Source: CAZDXJ01 sp050303615
Lineage (GTDB): Bacteria; Pseudomonadota; Gammaproteobacteria; Methylococcales; Methylomonadaceae
Assembly (NCBI GenBank): GCA_050303615.1
Contig: JBNLCC010000167.1
Span: 1 to 64,000, forward strand
Direction: 5' to 3'
Length of the DNA: 64,000 nucleotides
The position numbers and the translations under genes were made by a program. The notes beneath the pieces were generated by a model. It had not been told where the DNA came from. It ran no database searches and saw only the letters and a program-made list of their open reading frames with translations. Below are positions 8,414 through 18,111 of the stretch, piece after piece (within the stretch, counting starts at the first letter, position 1; each line of letters opens with the position of its first letter).

Positions 8414-10660
8414 TTAGTGTATTGTTAATGAATCCCTGACAACTTTTGGCGTCACGAAAATCAATAATTCCTGCTTAGTTTGATTATCGGCAACACGCGT
8501 GAACAACCAACCGATACCGGGAATATCGGAGAAAAAAGGAACCTTGTTGGACGAATTCGTCAGATTACTTTCATAGACACCACCGAGAACGACGGTCTCG
8601 CCATCATCTACCCGGGCTGTCGTATCAATTTGACGCGTATCGATTGGCGGCTGATCGCCGAGAACCAAAGGCTGACCCGGTGCATCTTTTTTAACATTCA
8701 GATCCATAATGACACTGCCGCCGGGGGTTATCTGCGGTGTTACTTTTAATTCAAGCACCGCATCGACCAATTGCGTATTTGGCGTACCAAATGCATCACG
8801 GGTTTGATAAGGAATTTGCACACCTTGTTTAATAGTCGCTTCACATCGGTCCGAAGTTAACACCCGGGGATTGGATAAAATTTCACCTCTGCTTTCGTCC
8901 TGCAGCGCCGTGATTTCAAGATTCAATAAATAATCGCCGGCCCGCAACAAGGTCATTGCCAGTGTGCCATGCGGAGTTGCGGTCGTCGCGAGATCAACCA
9001 AACCGGTCAACGTCGCCTGCGTATCACTGGAACTCGAGGGATTATTATTCTTTTGTATCCCTAAATTCACGCCTAGCTCTCTGGCAAACGAATCATTGGC
9101 AATGACAATTCTCGTTTCAATCAAGACCTGCCGGACGGGCTTGTCCAACAAAACGATCATTTCCCTGATTTCCTGAAGTTTATCGACAGTATCGCGTACA
9201 ATCAACATGTTGGTTCGGGCATCGACAATTGCCGTACCGCGGGATGACAGCAGCGCCCAACGCTGCGAAGTTCCACCGGATCCGCTATTGATTCCACCGG
9301 CTCCGCCAATTCCACCTATTCCACCGATTCCACCTAATCCACCGATTCCGCCACCTAAGCTCGAACCTGAACGACTCGAGCCGGAGCGGTTATTCGTACC
9401 GGCTGTAATGGAACAACCGTCGATTCCCATTGCAGATATGCCGAAAAGAAGAGCTCTAAAATTTTCCGCCTTGGCATAGTTGATTTGAATATATTCCGTT
9501 TTTAACGGTTCCAATTGCTCAGTTACTTTTTGTGCGTCCAACTCTTCCTGTTCAATCTTGGCAATCTCATTTATCGGTCCGACCAGGATTACATTTCCGG
9601 TTTGGCGCTGTGCTAATCCCTTAGACTTTAAAATCAGTGAAAGCGCCTGATCCCAGGGTACGTCATTCAATCGTAATGTCACGGTGCCGCCGACCGAGTC
9701 CGAGGCAATAATATTGAGTTCGGTGAAATCCGCCAATATCTGCAGAACTGACCTAACTTCGATATCCTGAAAATTTAACGACAGCCGCTCTCCGGTAAAT
9801 TCAAACTTGTCCTTGGTGATCCGCTCTCTTTCAGCCTCCGTCAAAGGCCGGAACTCAACAGTCAGCATTCCATCGGACTGATAGGAGGAATATTCATAAT
9901 TCGCGTCACTCATAGTCACGGTTATAGTAGCTCTCGATCCGACAGCGGTGACATCGATAAACTGTACCGGCGTAGCGAAATCCGCAACGTCCACTCTTTT
10001 TGATAAAGACTTCGGCAACTTGGTATTCAGAAAATTGATGACAACTTTGCCGCCTTTTTCACTGGTATCCACCACCGTGTTGGGATTGGTCAACGACACT
10101 AACAATCGCCCTTCGCCGTGAGGGCCGCGCCTGAAATCCAGATCGCTGATCGCCTGTTCGGGAATAAGACTGGAAATATTAACCGATTCATCGGTTACGG
10201 GCTCAAAACTTGAATCCTCAATAGTAATTTCCTGAGCCCTTTTCAAGGTGACATAAACCATATTGCCCACGATTTCGGTTTCATAGGGCACTGACTCAAG
10301 GAGGTTTATAATAACCCTGAGACGGCCGGATACCTCCAAGGCATAGACGCTACTCACCACGCCCACATTGACAGTATGCATTTTCTTAGCCAATGCGCTT
10401 TTAACACCGTCAAAATCCAGCGCAATTCTAGCCGGATTATCGGTCTGAAAAACTTTCGGTTCGGTTGCCGGTCCGTTCATTTCCAGCTGCAACTGCAAAT
10501 CACGCCCGGACAACACTGCAAACCCAATGGATTGCAAGGCCAATCCTTCGGCATGAATAGGCAAAATTTGAAGTAGAAACAACAATAAACCAACTACAAT
10601 TCTAGGCAATTCGCCCCGCCCCTTAACATTTAACAAAACACCACCTCGCCCTTCAATCAT
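8414..10660 (-). CDS. pilQ: Type IV pilus secretin PilQ
   Basis: A 748-residue outer-membrane secretin through which type IV pili exit. Order: signal sequence (VVGLLLFLLQILPIHAEG), two AMIN domains that bind peptidoglycan (about residues 40-130 and 170-270), a secretin N0 domain (LNFQDIEVRSVLQILADFTE, about 295), an N1 domain, and the C-terminal secretin core with VPFFSDIPGIGWLF near residue 700. A Gly-Ile-Gly-Gly repeat insert (about residues 425-465) sits between N1 and the core, in the position of the flexible linker of other PilQ proteins. It is the last gene of pilMNOPQ, sixteen bases after pilP. Confidence 0.97.
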   Translation of the reverse strand: MIEGRGGVLLNVKGRGELPRIVVGLLLFLLQILPIHAEGLALQSIGFAVLSGRDLQLQLEMNGPATEPKVFQTDNPARIALDFDGVKSALAKKMHTVNVGVVSSVYALEVSGRLRVIINLLESVPYETEIVGNMVYVTLKRAQEITIEDSSFEPVTDESVNISSLIPEQAISDLDFRRGPHGEGRLLVSLTNPNTVVDTSEKGGKVVINFLNTKLPKSLSKRVDVADFATPVQFIDVTAVGSRATITVTMSDANYEYSSYQSDGMLTVEFRPLTEAERERITKDKFEFTGERLSLNFQDIEVRSVLQILADFTELNIIASDSVGGTVTLRLNDVPWDQALSLILKSKGLAQRQTGNVILVGPINEIAKIEQEELDAQKVTEQLEPLKTEYIQINYAKAENFRALLFGISAMGIDGCSITAGTNNRSGSSRSGSSLGGGIGGLGGIGGIGGIGGAGGINSGSGGTSQRWALLSSRGTAIVDARTNMLIVRDTVDKLQEIREMIVLLDKPVRQVLIETRIVIANDSFARELGVNLGIQKNNNPSSSSDTQATLTGLVDLATTATPHGTLAMTLLRAGDYLLNLEITALQDESRGEILSNPRVLTSDRCEATIKQGVQIPYQTRDAFGTPNTQLVDAVLELKVTPQITPGGSVIMDLNVKKDAPGQPLVLGDQPPIDTRQIDTTARVDDGETVVLGGVYESNLTNSSNKVPFFSDIPGIGWLFTRVADNQTKQELLIFVTPKVVRDSLTIH

Positions 10661-10676
10661 TAATTAACCCTCAAAA

Positions 10677-11246
10677 TCATTCAGTCAGCACCAATGATGC
10701 CTGCTGTTCAATCCATGCTCCTGTTTTTTTCTTATCAGGCACTATTTCCATTAATTCAATGCTATTTTCAGTTATTTGAATAATTTTGCCGTTATTTCTA
10801 CCCATGTAATTACCGACTCGAACTCGATGAATGGCATCTGAACCGTCACTCACCATAACAAGTCCCCATAACACGGAATTCATTGATACCGTACCAACCA
10901 TTTTCAAGGTCTCCAGCGCATAAGATTCCAATTCTTCTTTACGCCTGGAAGTATCCGGCCTCAGGCCTTCACCGCCGAATTCACTATACCCTTCAGCGAT
11001 TTCAATTGGCTGAAACGGATCGCGCAGGCCTTCCGGTTGAAAAAGAAATGACTCAACTACTTTAATTTCCGGCAGGGGTTTGACTGCTCCTTTCGGTCTC
11101 GCATTGACGTCTTTGATGTACTGCCGTAAATCTTTCGTATCCTCATTAATGCATCCGGTAATGGACGCCAAATAAACAAATACTGTAATAAAGCGAACAG
11201 CCCCTTTCATCAATAAAGCAAAATCAACCGATCCCGGTCCGGACAT
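10677..11246 (-). CDS. pilP: Type IV pilus assembly lipoprotein PilP
   Basis: A 189-residue inner-membrane lipoprotein linking the PilMNO platform to PilQ. The lipobox is ASITGC, after a hydrophobic stretch at about residues 17-32. The PilP domain follows, with LRDPFQP and LETLKMVGTV-type motifs. The ATG at 11246 overlaps the pilO stop by one base and has a strong purine-rich ribosome site inside the pilO end, favouring this start. A second ATG at 11210 would give a shorter signal peptide directly before the lipobox and remains possible. Confidence 0.93.
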   Translation of the reverse strand: MSGPGSVDFALLMKGAVRFITVFVYLASITGCINEDTKDLRQYIKDVNARPKGAVKPLPEIKVVESFLFQPEGLRDPFQPIEIAEGYSEFGGEGLRPDTSRRKEELESYALETLKMVGTVSMNSVLWGLVMVSDGSDAIHRVRVGNYMGRNNGKIIQITENSIELMEIVPDKKKTGAWIEQQASLVLTE

Positions 11247-11857
11247 TACCTCTTCCTCCTTTTATTGTTTTTCTTTTCGCTTTGCGTTTGGGTATTTTCA
11301 TTGTATGTCTTGATTGTTGCATCCATCAGCAATACCTCCCCTTCCTGAGGACGAATTTTAACATCGTGGACCGTTACGATTCTCGGCAATGAGGCAAGCC
11401 CGCTGACAAACAAGCCCAGTTCGGGGAATTTACCGACAACCTTGATTGAAATCGGCAATTCCGAATAGAAATCTCTCGTAACCTCGGCCTCCGGTTTGAA
11501 CAACAGAAAATGCAGGCCACTTGCCAACCCGGTCTGGGTTATATCGACCAGCAAACTGGCCACTTCGGCTCTGGTCGGCATCTGCCGTATCATTTCAGTT
11601 AATGAAAGCTCAATTTGTTTTAACTGGTCCCGATATTCCTGTAAATTGACCACCTTATGATGCTTTTCTTCAAAGGAAGCTTTCAGTTCCTTTTCTTTTT
11701 TCTCACTGTTTTCCAGTTCGGTCAACCGGTCCAAGGTATCGTAATATATGCCGCCCCCGGCAACTGCAATGCAAACCAAAATAATGGCAACTATTTTTAT
11801 CGGAAACGGCCAGCTTCCGGCCGCATTTAAATCCCAATTGACATCGGATAGATTCAT
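11246..11857 (-). CDS. pilO: Type IV pilus assembly protein PilO
   Basis: A 203-residue bitopic inner-membrane protein. It has a short cytoplasmic N terminus, one membrane segment (FPIKIVAIILVCIAVAGGGIY, residues about 18-38), a coiled-coil region to about 85 rich in Glu, Lys and Leu, and a periplasmic ferredoxin-like domain. PilO pairs with PilN to form the alignment subcomplex. The C-terminal end is very basic (KKNNKRRKR). It lies between pilN (11 bases) and pilP (one-base overlap). Confidence 0.93.
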   Translation of the reverse strand: MNLSDVNWDLNAAGSWPFPIKIVAIILVCIAVAGGGIYYDTLDRLTELENSEKKEKELKASFEEKHHKVVNLQEYRDQLKQIELSLTEMIRQMPTRAEVASLLVDITQTGLASGLHFLLFKPEAEVTRDFYSELPISIKVVGKFPELGLFVSGLASLPRIVTVHDVKIRPQEGEVLLMDATIKTYNENTQTQSEKKNNKRRKR

Positions 11858-11868
11858 ATTAACTTTCC

Positions 11869-12426
11869 TTACTCCGGCTGCCTTGCGCCTTGAACCGCAA
11901 ACATAATGAAATCGCTCAACTTATCGGATCTATCATCGTCTTCATCTTTCCGGATAATATTAAGTTTTGCGTCTTTCAACCAAAGAGAGGCGTCGATTGC
12001 CCGCATATAAGCGGAAATCCTGGCATTAGACTTGGCCTTGCCATTCATAACCAGTCTACTGCCTGTTTGTTCAAATTTGGTTAAAAAAACACCCTCCGGA
12101 GCGGTTTTAGACAACTCATCGAATAAATGTACAATTTGCGGCCGGCTTTCCTGTAAACTCTGAATCAGCTCGATTTTCGTAAGCAACTGGTTTTTTTTAT
12201 TTTCTATATCTTTTATTTCCTTTAACTTAAAATCCAGCTTGGCAATTTCATCTTGCAATATCTGATTACGCCGGTTTTGATATTCGGTCATCGCCCCAAT
12301 TTGCATATGGACTGCTATCAAAATTCCTATTGTCAGCAGGACGGCTAAGCCTATTCCGACAAAAAACTGCTGCTGTTGCTGTTTACGAAGCTCCTCACGC
12401 CAGGGAAGCAAGTTTATCCTAGCCAT
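11869..12426 (-). CDS. pilN: Type IV pilus assembly protein PilN
   Basis: A 185-residue bitopic protein. The N-terminal MARINLLPWREE is the conserved cytoplasmic tail that docks into PilM. One membrane segment (about residues 22-44) is followed by a coiled coil and a periplasmic domain. The start codon overlaps the pilM stop by one base, as usual in this operon. Confidence 0.95.
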   Translation of the reverse strand: MARINLLPWREELRKQQQQQFFVGIGLAVLLTIGILIAVHMQIGAMTEYQNRRNQILQDEIAKLDFKLKEIKDIENKKNQLLTKIELIQSLQESRPQIVHLFDELSKTAPEGVFLTKFEQTGSRLVMNGKAKSNARISAYMRAIDASLWLKDAKLNIIRKDEDDDRSDKLSDFIMFAVQGARQPE

Positions 12427-13487
12427 TAGTCAAAACTCCTCAATGCCAAACCACAGGCAATCATCATTGCCGGAGCATCATTACTCAAGCTCTGGGGTTT
12501 TACCCTGCCGGATAACGCCATATTGATGAACGGATTTGCGACGAAAGCCGGCACACCGAGATTTTGTTCTACCAACTTTTCCAAGCCGTGTATTGATGAA
12601 CAACCGCCGGCAAGAATAATACTATCGACACCGCGGTTGGTACTGGAGGACACAAAAAACTGTAATGACCGGGCAATCTGCTGGACCATAGCCATTTTAA
12701 ACGGCTCGAGAACATCTGAAACATAATTGTCGGGCAAGCCGCCATGACGTTTAGCCAGCCCGGCCTCTTCGTAAGAAAGGCCATAGCGACGTTGTATTTC
12801 CTCGGTTAATTGCTTACCGCCGAAACCCTGTTCCCGGGTGTAGACTATTCGGCCGTCATGCAGCACGTTGAGCGTCGCCATCGATGCGCCGACATCTGCA
12901 ATTGCAACCGTCTGTCCGTCTTCGATATCGGAAAATTGATCTGCCAATAATGAAAAGGCATTTTCCATTGCAAATGCCTCCACATCGACAATTTTAGTTT
13001 TCAATCCGGCCTTTGCTAATGTAGCGACACGGTCATCGACATTCTCCCGACGCGAAGCGGCGAGGATGACGTCTACCATCTCGGGATTATTCTCCTTCAC
13101 ACCCTGCACTTCGAAATCCAAGCTGACTTCATCTAAAGGATATGGGATATACTGATCCGCTTCCACCATAATCAATTCTTCCATATCCTCTTCTGTCAAT
13201 GAGGCAGGCAAAGAAATGATTTTGGTCATAACCGCTGAACCGGCTACGGCAACGCATGCTTGTCTAAGTTTGGTACCGGATTGTCTTACCGCCAATTTGA
13301 CTGCATCGGCAATGACGTCGATATTCGCAAAATTTTTATCGACTATCGCATCTTTCGGCAAAGGAGCGACAGCGTAACTTTCCACCCTGTATCTGGCTCC
13401 TGTTTTACTTAATTCCAACAACTTTACTGCTGCTGTACTGATATCAATCCCAAGAACGGGTGATTTACTCCTATTAAACAGGTCCAT
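12426..13487 (-). CDS. pilM: Type IV pilus assembly ATPase-like protein PilM
   Basis: A 353-residue actin-like cytoplasmic protein that anchors the pilus alignment complex. It shows the nucleotide-binding motifs VLGIDISTAAVKLLELS at the N terminus, AIADVGASMATLNV in the middle, and ILAGGCSSIHGLEKLVEQ near the C terminus. I chose the ATG at 13487: it gives the standard start MDLFNRSKSPVLGID. An in-frame start 28 codons upstream would add a hydrophobic run foreign to the family. It heads the pilMNOPQ operon; its promoter should lie in 13488-13817, shared back-to-back with the PBP1A gene. Confidence 0.94.
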   Translation of the reverse strand: MDLFNRSKSPVLGIDISTAAVKLLELSKTGARYRVESYAVAPLPKDAIVDKNFANIDVIADAVKLAVRQSGTKLRQACVAVAGSAVMTKIISLPASLTEEDMEELIMVEADQYIPYPLDEVSLDFEVQGVKENNPEMVDVILAASRRENVDDRVATLAKAGLKTKIVDVEAFAMENAFSLLADQFSDIEDGQTVAIADVGASMATLNVLHDGRIVYTREQGFGGKQLTEEIQRRYGLSYEEAGLAKRHGGLPDNYVSDVLEPFKMAMVQQIARSLQFFVSSSTNRGVDSIILAGGCSSIHGLEKLVEQNLGVPAFVANPFINMALSGRVKPQSLSNDAPAMMIACGLALRSFD

Positions 13488-13817
13488 GAACAACCCTTTG
13501 GATAACGTTATCGTTATAATTATTAAAGCAATGCAATTGAGACTCTCTATTATTATTATTGAACCAACCAAGTCATTTTTTATCAGGAAAGTATAGTAGT
13601 CTTTTGTTATTTTTATACAGGGAATATTGGTTTATTTCCCAATTTGTCGATTTATGTGCCTTATTTCACATCGTTTTACCTTAATCGAAGTACGATTTGC
13701 ACAAAAACAGGACAAGTCTAAATGAAATTCGAAGTATAATCCAAATATGAGAACCTGCTTTTTCGGCCCACCCTCCTGCTTTATGATATTTTCTGCCGCA
13801 TAACCTCGTCTAATCAA

Positions 13818-16172
13818 ATGTTTTTCAAGACAATTTTAAAATGGCTCGCCATTATGATAGCCATCCTTACCATCTCTGTCGCTAGTTTTGGTTACCTGCT
13901 GTTTGATCATTTCGCTGACGGACTCCCCGATATCAACACCTTGCGCAATGTTCAATACCAAATCCCTATGAGCGTTTACAGCCGAAACGGCCGGTTAATC
14001 GCACAATTCGGTGAGAAAAAACGTACTCCGGTATCCATATCGGACGTTCCCCCACAACTTATCAATGCCTTCCTCTCTGCCGAGGATGACCGGTTTTATG
14101 ATCACCCCGGCGTTGATTATCAAGGTCTGCTGCGTGCAGCCATGCAATTGATCTTAACCGGCCAAAAAAGACAGGGCGGAAGTACCATCACCATGCAGGT
14201 GGTACGCAACTTTTTATTAAGCAAAGAAAAAACTTATAGTAGAAAAATCAAGGAAATCATCCTGGCTCTTCAATTGGAACAACAACTGTCCAAAAACGAA
14301 ATCCTGGAACTTTACCTAAACAAAATATATTTGGGCCACCGGGCATACGGTATTGTCGCAGCCGCTCAAGTCTACTATGGAAAAAAACTGGATGAACTTG
14401 ACTTGGCGGAGCAAGCCATGCTCGCCGCTTTACCCAAAGCGCCGTCGAAAACCAACCCCATAACCAACAGTAAAAAAGCATTGCAGAGACGCAATTACGT
14501 ATTGCAACGGATGCTAAAGCTCAACTACATTTCCCAAAAAGAATATGATGCGGCCTCCGCTTTACCGGTCAGCGCCAAACTGAACGCCAAAACCCAAACG
14601 GCTAAGCTGGATGCGCCCTATATTGCGGAAATGGTACGCAGTGAAATGTTTAATCTTTATGGCGAACAAGCATACACTTCAGGACTAAAAATATACACTA
14701 CAATCGATCCGCGGCTGCAAAACGCCGCTAATTCCGCTTTAGCCAAAGCCTTGCACGAATACGACCAACGGCACGGCTATCGGAAAAACAACCTGTTGCA
14801 CAATCAAACTTTTGCCGGTTTATCCGAGTTTAAACCAATCGGCGACACACTGCCTGCCTATGTGGAACAAGTCGAGGCTACGCAAGTTACTGCACGCCTG
14901 AAAGATCAAACCGTTATCCAAATCCCCTGGAACAATATCAAGTGGGCACGCGCCTTTAAATCGAGAAACTATACCGGCCCCGCTATAAAGTCGGCAAAAC
15001 AAATGTTTAGTCAAGGAGACATTATTCGCGTCAGGAAACTGGACAATCAAACCTGGGCGCTTGCCCAAATTCCGGAAATTGAAGGCGCGCTGGTTTCGAT
15101 AGACCCCATTGACGGCGCAATCCTGGCACTTAAAGGAGGGTTTGATTTTCAGCGCAGCAAATATAACCGCGTCACACAATCCAAACGCCAGCCCGGCTCA
15201 AGCTTCAAACCGATAATCTACACAACCGCGCTGGAAAACGGTTTTACTGCTGCCAGCATTATTAATGATGCTCCTATTGTTGTCGCTGACCAATACCAGG
15301 AAACCGAATGGCGTCCGCAAAATTACAGCCGCAAATTTTTCGGGCCGACTCGGCTTAGAACAGCTCTGAGAAAGTCAAGAAATTTGATTTCCATACGCTT
15401 ATTGCGCTCCCTCGGTTTGGATAAAGTAATAGCGACCGCGGAACGTTTTGGCTTTAATCAGGAACAATTACCCCGCAGTCTCTCCCTGGCACTAGGAAGC
15501 GGCTATGCAACGCCATTGCAAATGGCAAGACTGTATGCCGTTTTTGCAAACGGCGGATTTCTGATTAACCCTTACTTTATCGACCGCATCGAATCGGCCC
15601 AAGGCGAAATATTGTTCCAGGCGGAACCCGCTGTTGCCTGCCCTTCCTGCACGGACGACTTATTCGGCGGCGCCCCCGGTTATGCACCGAGAATCATTTC
15701 CCCGCAAGTTAATTTTCTGATGAATTCGCTATTGCGTGATGTCGTGCAGCGCGGCACCGCCACTCGCGCCAAAATATTAGGCCGTACCGACCTTGCCGGA
15801 AAAACAGGCACCACTAACGATCAGCGTGATGCCTGGTTTAACGGCTTCGTTTCAGATATTGTCACTAGCACCTGGATTGGTTTCGACAATTCAGACCCGT
15901 TGGGGAAAAAAGAAACCGGCAGCCGGGCGGCGTTGCCGATGTGGATAGCATTTATGGCAGAGGCAATGAAAACAACCCTCAAAGAAACCGAATTAATTCC
16001 TCCCGAAGGCATCATCAAAGCCTATATCGATCCTGACACGGGACAACTGGCCCGAAACGGCAACCGTGGCATTTGGGAATATTTTAGAGAGGAATTTGCA
16101 CCCCAGTCATTCTTATCCACAAACGGCGAAGTGAAAAATGAGGAAGAAGAATCGGTCGAGGCGTTATTCTAA
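13818..16172 (+). CDS. mrcA: Penicillin-binding protein 1A
   Basis: A 784-residue bifunctional peptidoglycan synthase anchored in the inner membrane by one N-terminal segment (about residues 8-28). The glycosyltransferase GT51 domain (about 60-235) carries EDDRFYDHPGVDYQG and the GGSTITMQ motif. An OB-like insert follows, then the transpeptidase domain with SxxK in PGSSFKPIIY, an SRN motif in KSRNLISIRL and KTGTT in LAGKTGTTNDQRDAWF. Length matches PBP1A. It is divergent from pilM, the common arrangement in gammaproteobacteria. Confidence 0.96.
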   Translation: MFFKTILKWLAIMIAILTISVASFGYLLFDHFADGLPDINTLRNVQYQIPMSVYSRNGRLIAQFGEKKRTPVSISDVPPQLINAFLSAEDDRFYDHPGVDYQGLLRAAMQLILTGQKRQGGSTITMQVVRNFLLSKEKTYSRKIKEIILALQLEQQLSKNEILELYLNKIYLGHRAYGIVAAAQVYYGKKLDELDLAEQAMLAALPKAPSKTNPITNSKKALQRRNYVLQRMLKLNYISQKEYDAASALPVSAKLNAKTQTAKLDAPYIAEMVRSEMFNLYGEQAYTSGLKIYTTIDPRLQNAANSALAKALHEYDQRHGYRKNNLLHNQTFAGLSEFKPIGDTLPAYVEQVEATQVTARLKDQTVIQIPWNNIKWARAFKSRNYTGPAIKSAKQMFSQGDIIRVRKLDNQTWALAQIPEIEGALVSIDPIDGAILALKGGFDFQRSKYNRVTQSKRQPGSSFKPIIYTTALENGFTAASIINDAPIVVADQYQETEWRPQNYSRKFFGPTRLRTALRKSRNLISIRLLRSLGLDKVIATAERFGFNQEQLPRSLSLALGSGYATPLQMARLYAVFANGGFLINPYFIDRIESAQGEILFQAEPAVACPSCTDDLFGGAPGYAPRIISPQVNFLMNSLLRDVVQRGTATRAKILGRTDLAGKTGTTNDQRDAWFNGFVSDIVTSTWIGFDNSDPLGKKETGSRAALPMWIAFMAEAMKTTLKETELIPPEGIIKAYIDPDTGQLARNGNRGIWEYFREEFAPQSFLSTNGEVKNEEEESVEALF

Positions 16173-16271
16173 AGATTGGCGAAGTAGCCAAAGCTATTTT
16201 TACCAGTGCCTCGCTACTTATAAGCCAAACGTGTCACGACTACACGCAGAATGAGACTTCAATAATTTCAG

Positions 16272-17585
16272 CTAGTTACGCTTATCGATTGCAACATAAT
16301 CACGAACATCAGCGCCGGTATACAACTGCCTCGGGCGCCCAATTCGATGCGAGGGTTCCGCCATCATTTCCAGCCAGTGCGAAACCCACCCCGCAGTACG
16401 TGCAATAACAAACATTACCGTAAACATGTCGACGGGAATTTTCAATGCCTTGTAGATGATACCCGAATAGAAGTCCACATTCGGATAAAGTTTTTTCTCA
16501 ATGAAATATTCGTCTTTCAAAGCATACTCTTCCAGCGCCAGCGCCAACTCAAAAAGCGGATCATCATTGTTGGCAAATTTTTCCAATACTTCGTAGCAAC
16601 TTTCCCGAATAATCGTAGCCCTGGGATCAAAGTTTTTATAAACACGATGTCCGAAACCCATCAGCCTGAACGGATCATTTTTATCTTTTGCTTTAGCGAT
16701 ATATTCGGGAATACGATCAACAGTACCGATTTCTTCCAACATGCTCAACACCGCCTCATTCGCTCCGCCATGAGCAGGCCCCCATAAAGCGGAAATACCT
16801 GCAGCAATGCAAGCATAGGGATTTGCACCGGTACTACTAGCCAAACGCACTGTTGAAGTGCTGGCGTTCTGCTCATGATCCGCATGCAGGATAAACAGCA
16901 GGTTGAGCGCTTTTACCGCAACCTGGTCAATATAATGATCCTGATCGATAAACTTTTGTGACGGCAGTGAAAACATCATATTCATAAAGTTTTCACAATA
17001 CTCCAAATCCAAACGGGGATAGACGAAAGGCCAACCGACTGAATGCCGATGGCAGGCTGCAGCAATGGTTGGAATTTTAGCCAACATCCGCATGGCGGAG
17101 ATCCGGCGATGCTCAGGATCATTCATATCCAGCTCGCTATGATAAAAAGCTGACAGAGACCCTACAACACCCACCATCATCGCCATCGGATGAGCATCAT
17201 AATGAAAGCCATCAAAGAAGCTCCTTAACGCCTCGTGCAGCATGGCATGATGATTTATTTCATGGATAAATACATCCAATTCCTGGCTCGAGGGTAATTC
17301 ACCATTCATTAGCAAGTAAGCAACTTCCAAGAACGTGCTTTGCTTTGCCAATTGCTCGATAGGGTAGCCGCGATACAGCAAAACGCCATTCTCACCGTCA
17401 ATATAGGTAATGGCGCTTTTGCAGCTGGCTGTCGAAAAAAAACCGGGATCAAAGGTAAATAAGCCCAACTGCTTATAAACGGTACCTATATCTATTGTTG
17501 GCGTACCCAGCGTTCCGCGGAGCAAATCAAACTCCGCATCTTTCCCGGTGGAATTGTCTATAATAGAAACCGAGTCTTTTCCCAT
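16272..17585 (-). CDS. gltA: Citrate synthase
   Basis: A 437-residue type II (hexameric, NADH-sensitive type by length) citrate synthase that condenses oxaloacetate with acetyl-CoA. Catalytic segments are visible: GPAHGGANEAVLSM with the first His, FGHRVYKNFDPRA with the second His, and DFYSGIIYKAL with the catalytic Asp region. An N-terminal small domain precedes YIDGENGVLLYRGYPIEQLA. Single gene on the minus strand, 73 bases from rpmE. No associated cycle genes lie nearby. Confidence 0.97.
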   Translation of the reverse strand: MGKDSVSIIDNSTGKDAEFDLLRGTLGTPTIDIGTVYKQLGLFTFDPGFFSTASCKSAITYIDGENGVLLYRGYPIEQLAKQSTFLEVAYLLMNGELPSSQELDVFIHEINHHAMLHEALRSFFDGFHYDAHPMAMMVGVVGSLSAFYHSELDMNDPEHRRISAMRMLAKIPTIAAACHRHSVGWPFVYPRLDLEYCENFMNMMFSLPSQKFIDQDHYIDQVAVKALNLLFILHADHEQNASTSTVRLASSTGANPYACIAAGISALWGPAHGGANEAVLSMLEEIGTVDRIPEYIAKAKDKNDPFRLMGFGHRVYKNFDPRATIIRESCYEVLEKFANNDDPLFELALALEEYALKDEYFIEKKLYPNVDFYSGIIYKALKIPVDMFTVMFVIARTAGWVSHWLEMMAEPSHRIGRPRQLYTGADVRDYVAIDKRN

Positions 17586-17658
17586 TGCCTGTGTCTTTTT
17601 CCGAATAAAGTATTTAAATTAGAACTTCAGTCTAACAAAACATTCGTCATAAGACAGT

Positions 17659-17859
17659 TTATTTTCCATATTTTTTTCGGAACTTATCTACACGTCCCGC
17701 TGTATCTACGACGCGCTGTTTACCGGTGTAGAAAGGATGACATGCGGAACAAACCTCCACATGCAGATCTTTACCTAGTACGGAGCCTGTTTCAAATTTG
17801 TTACCGCAACCGCAAGTTACGGTAATTTGCTTATATTCTGGATGAATTTCTGGTTTCAT
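17659..17859 (-). CDS. rpmE: 50S ribosomal protein L31
   Basis: A 66-residue L31 of the zinc-binding (C+) type. The four Cys ligands are in CGCGNKF near residue 16 and CSACHPF near residue 37. The rest (HPEYKQITV, FYTGKQRVVDTAGRVDKF) matches the family. Presence of the zinc form suggests no constitutive need for a Cys-free paralogue, but one could exist elsewhere. Confidence 0.96.
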   Translation of the reverse strand: MKPEIHPEYKQITVTCGCGNKFETGSVLGKDLHVEVCSACHPFYTGKQRVVDTAGRVDKFRKKYGK

Positions 17860-18111
17860 AATCTACTTCACACTACCCTTAGCGGGCTACCATATTATAG
17901 AGAACTGCGTATAATACGTGCTACTCAATAATTCCGCAACTATACATTTGATTCATACCAATAATTTACTTCAGTACCGATGGTATTCGATCGCTGAATG
18001 CAACCGCTTTTCCGGTAAACACGACAACAAAATGTTGTCATCGGCATTCAATATATCCCGACGCAGGCTGTGCTAATTGAAAGTAATGTCATTTTGGCTG
18101 TAAAGTGCTGA

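Noticed and set aside
13632..13817. 61-residue open frame between pilM and PBP1A
   Set aside because: No ribosome site or family likeness; the stretch is better explained as the divergent promoter region.
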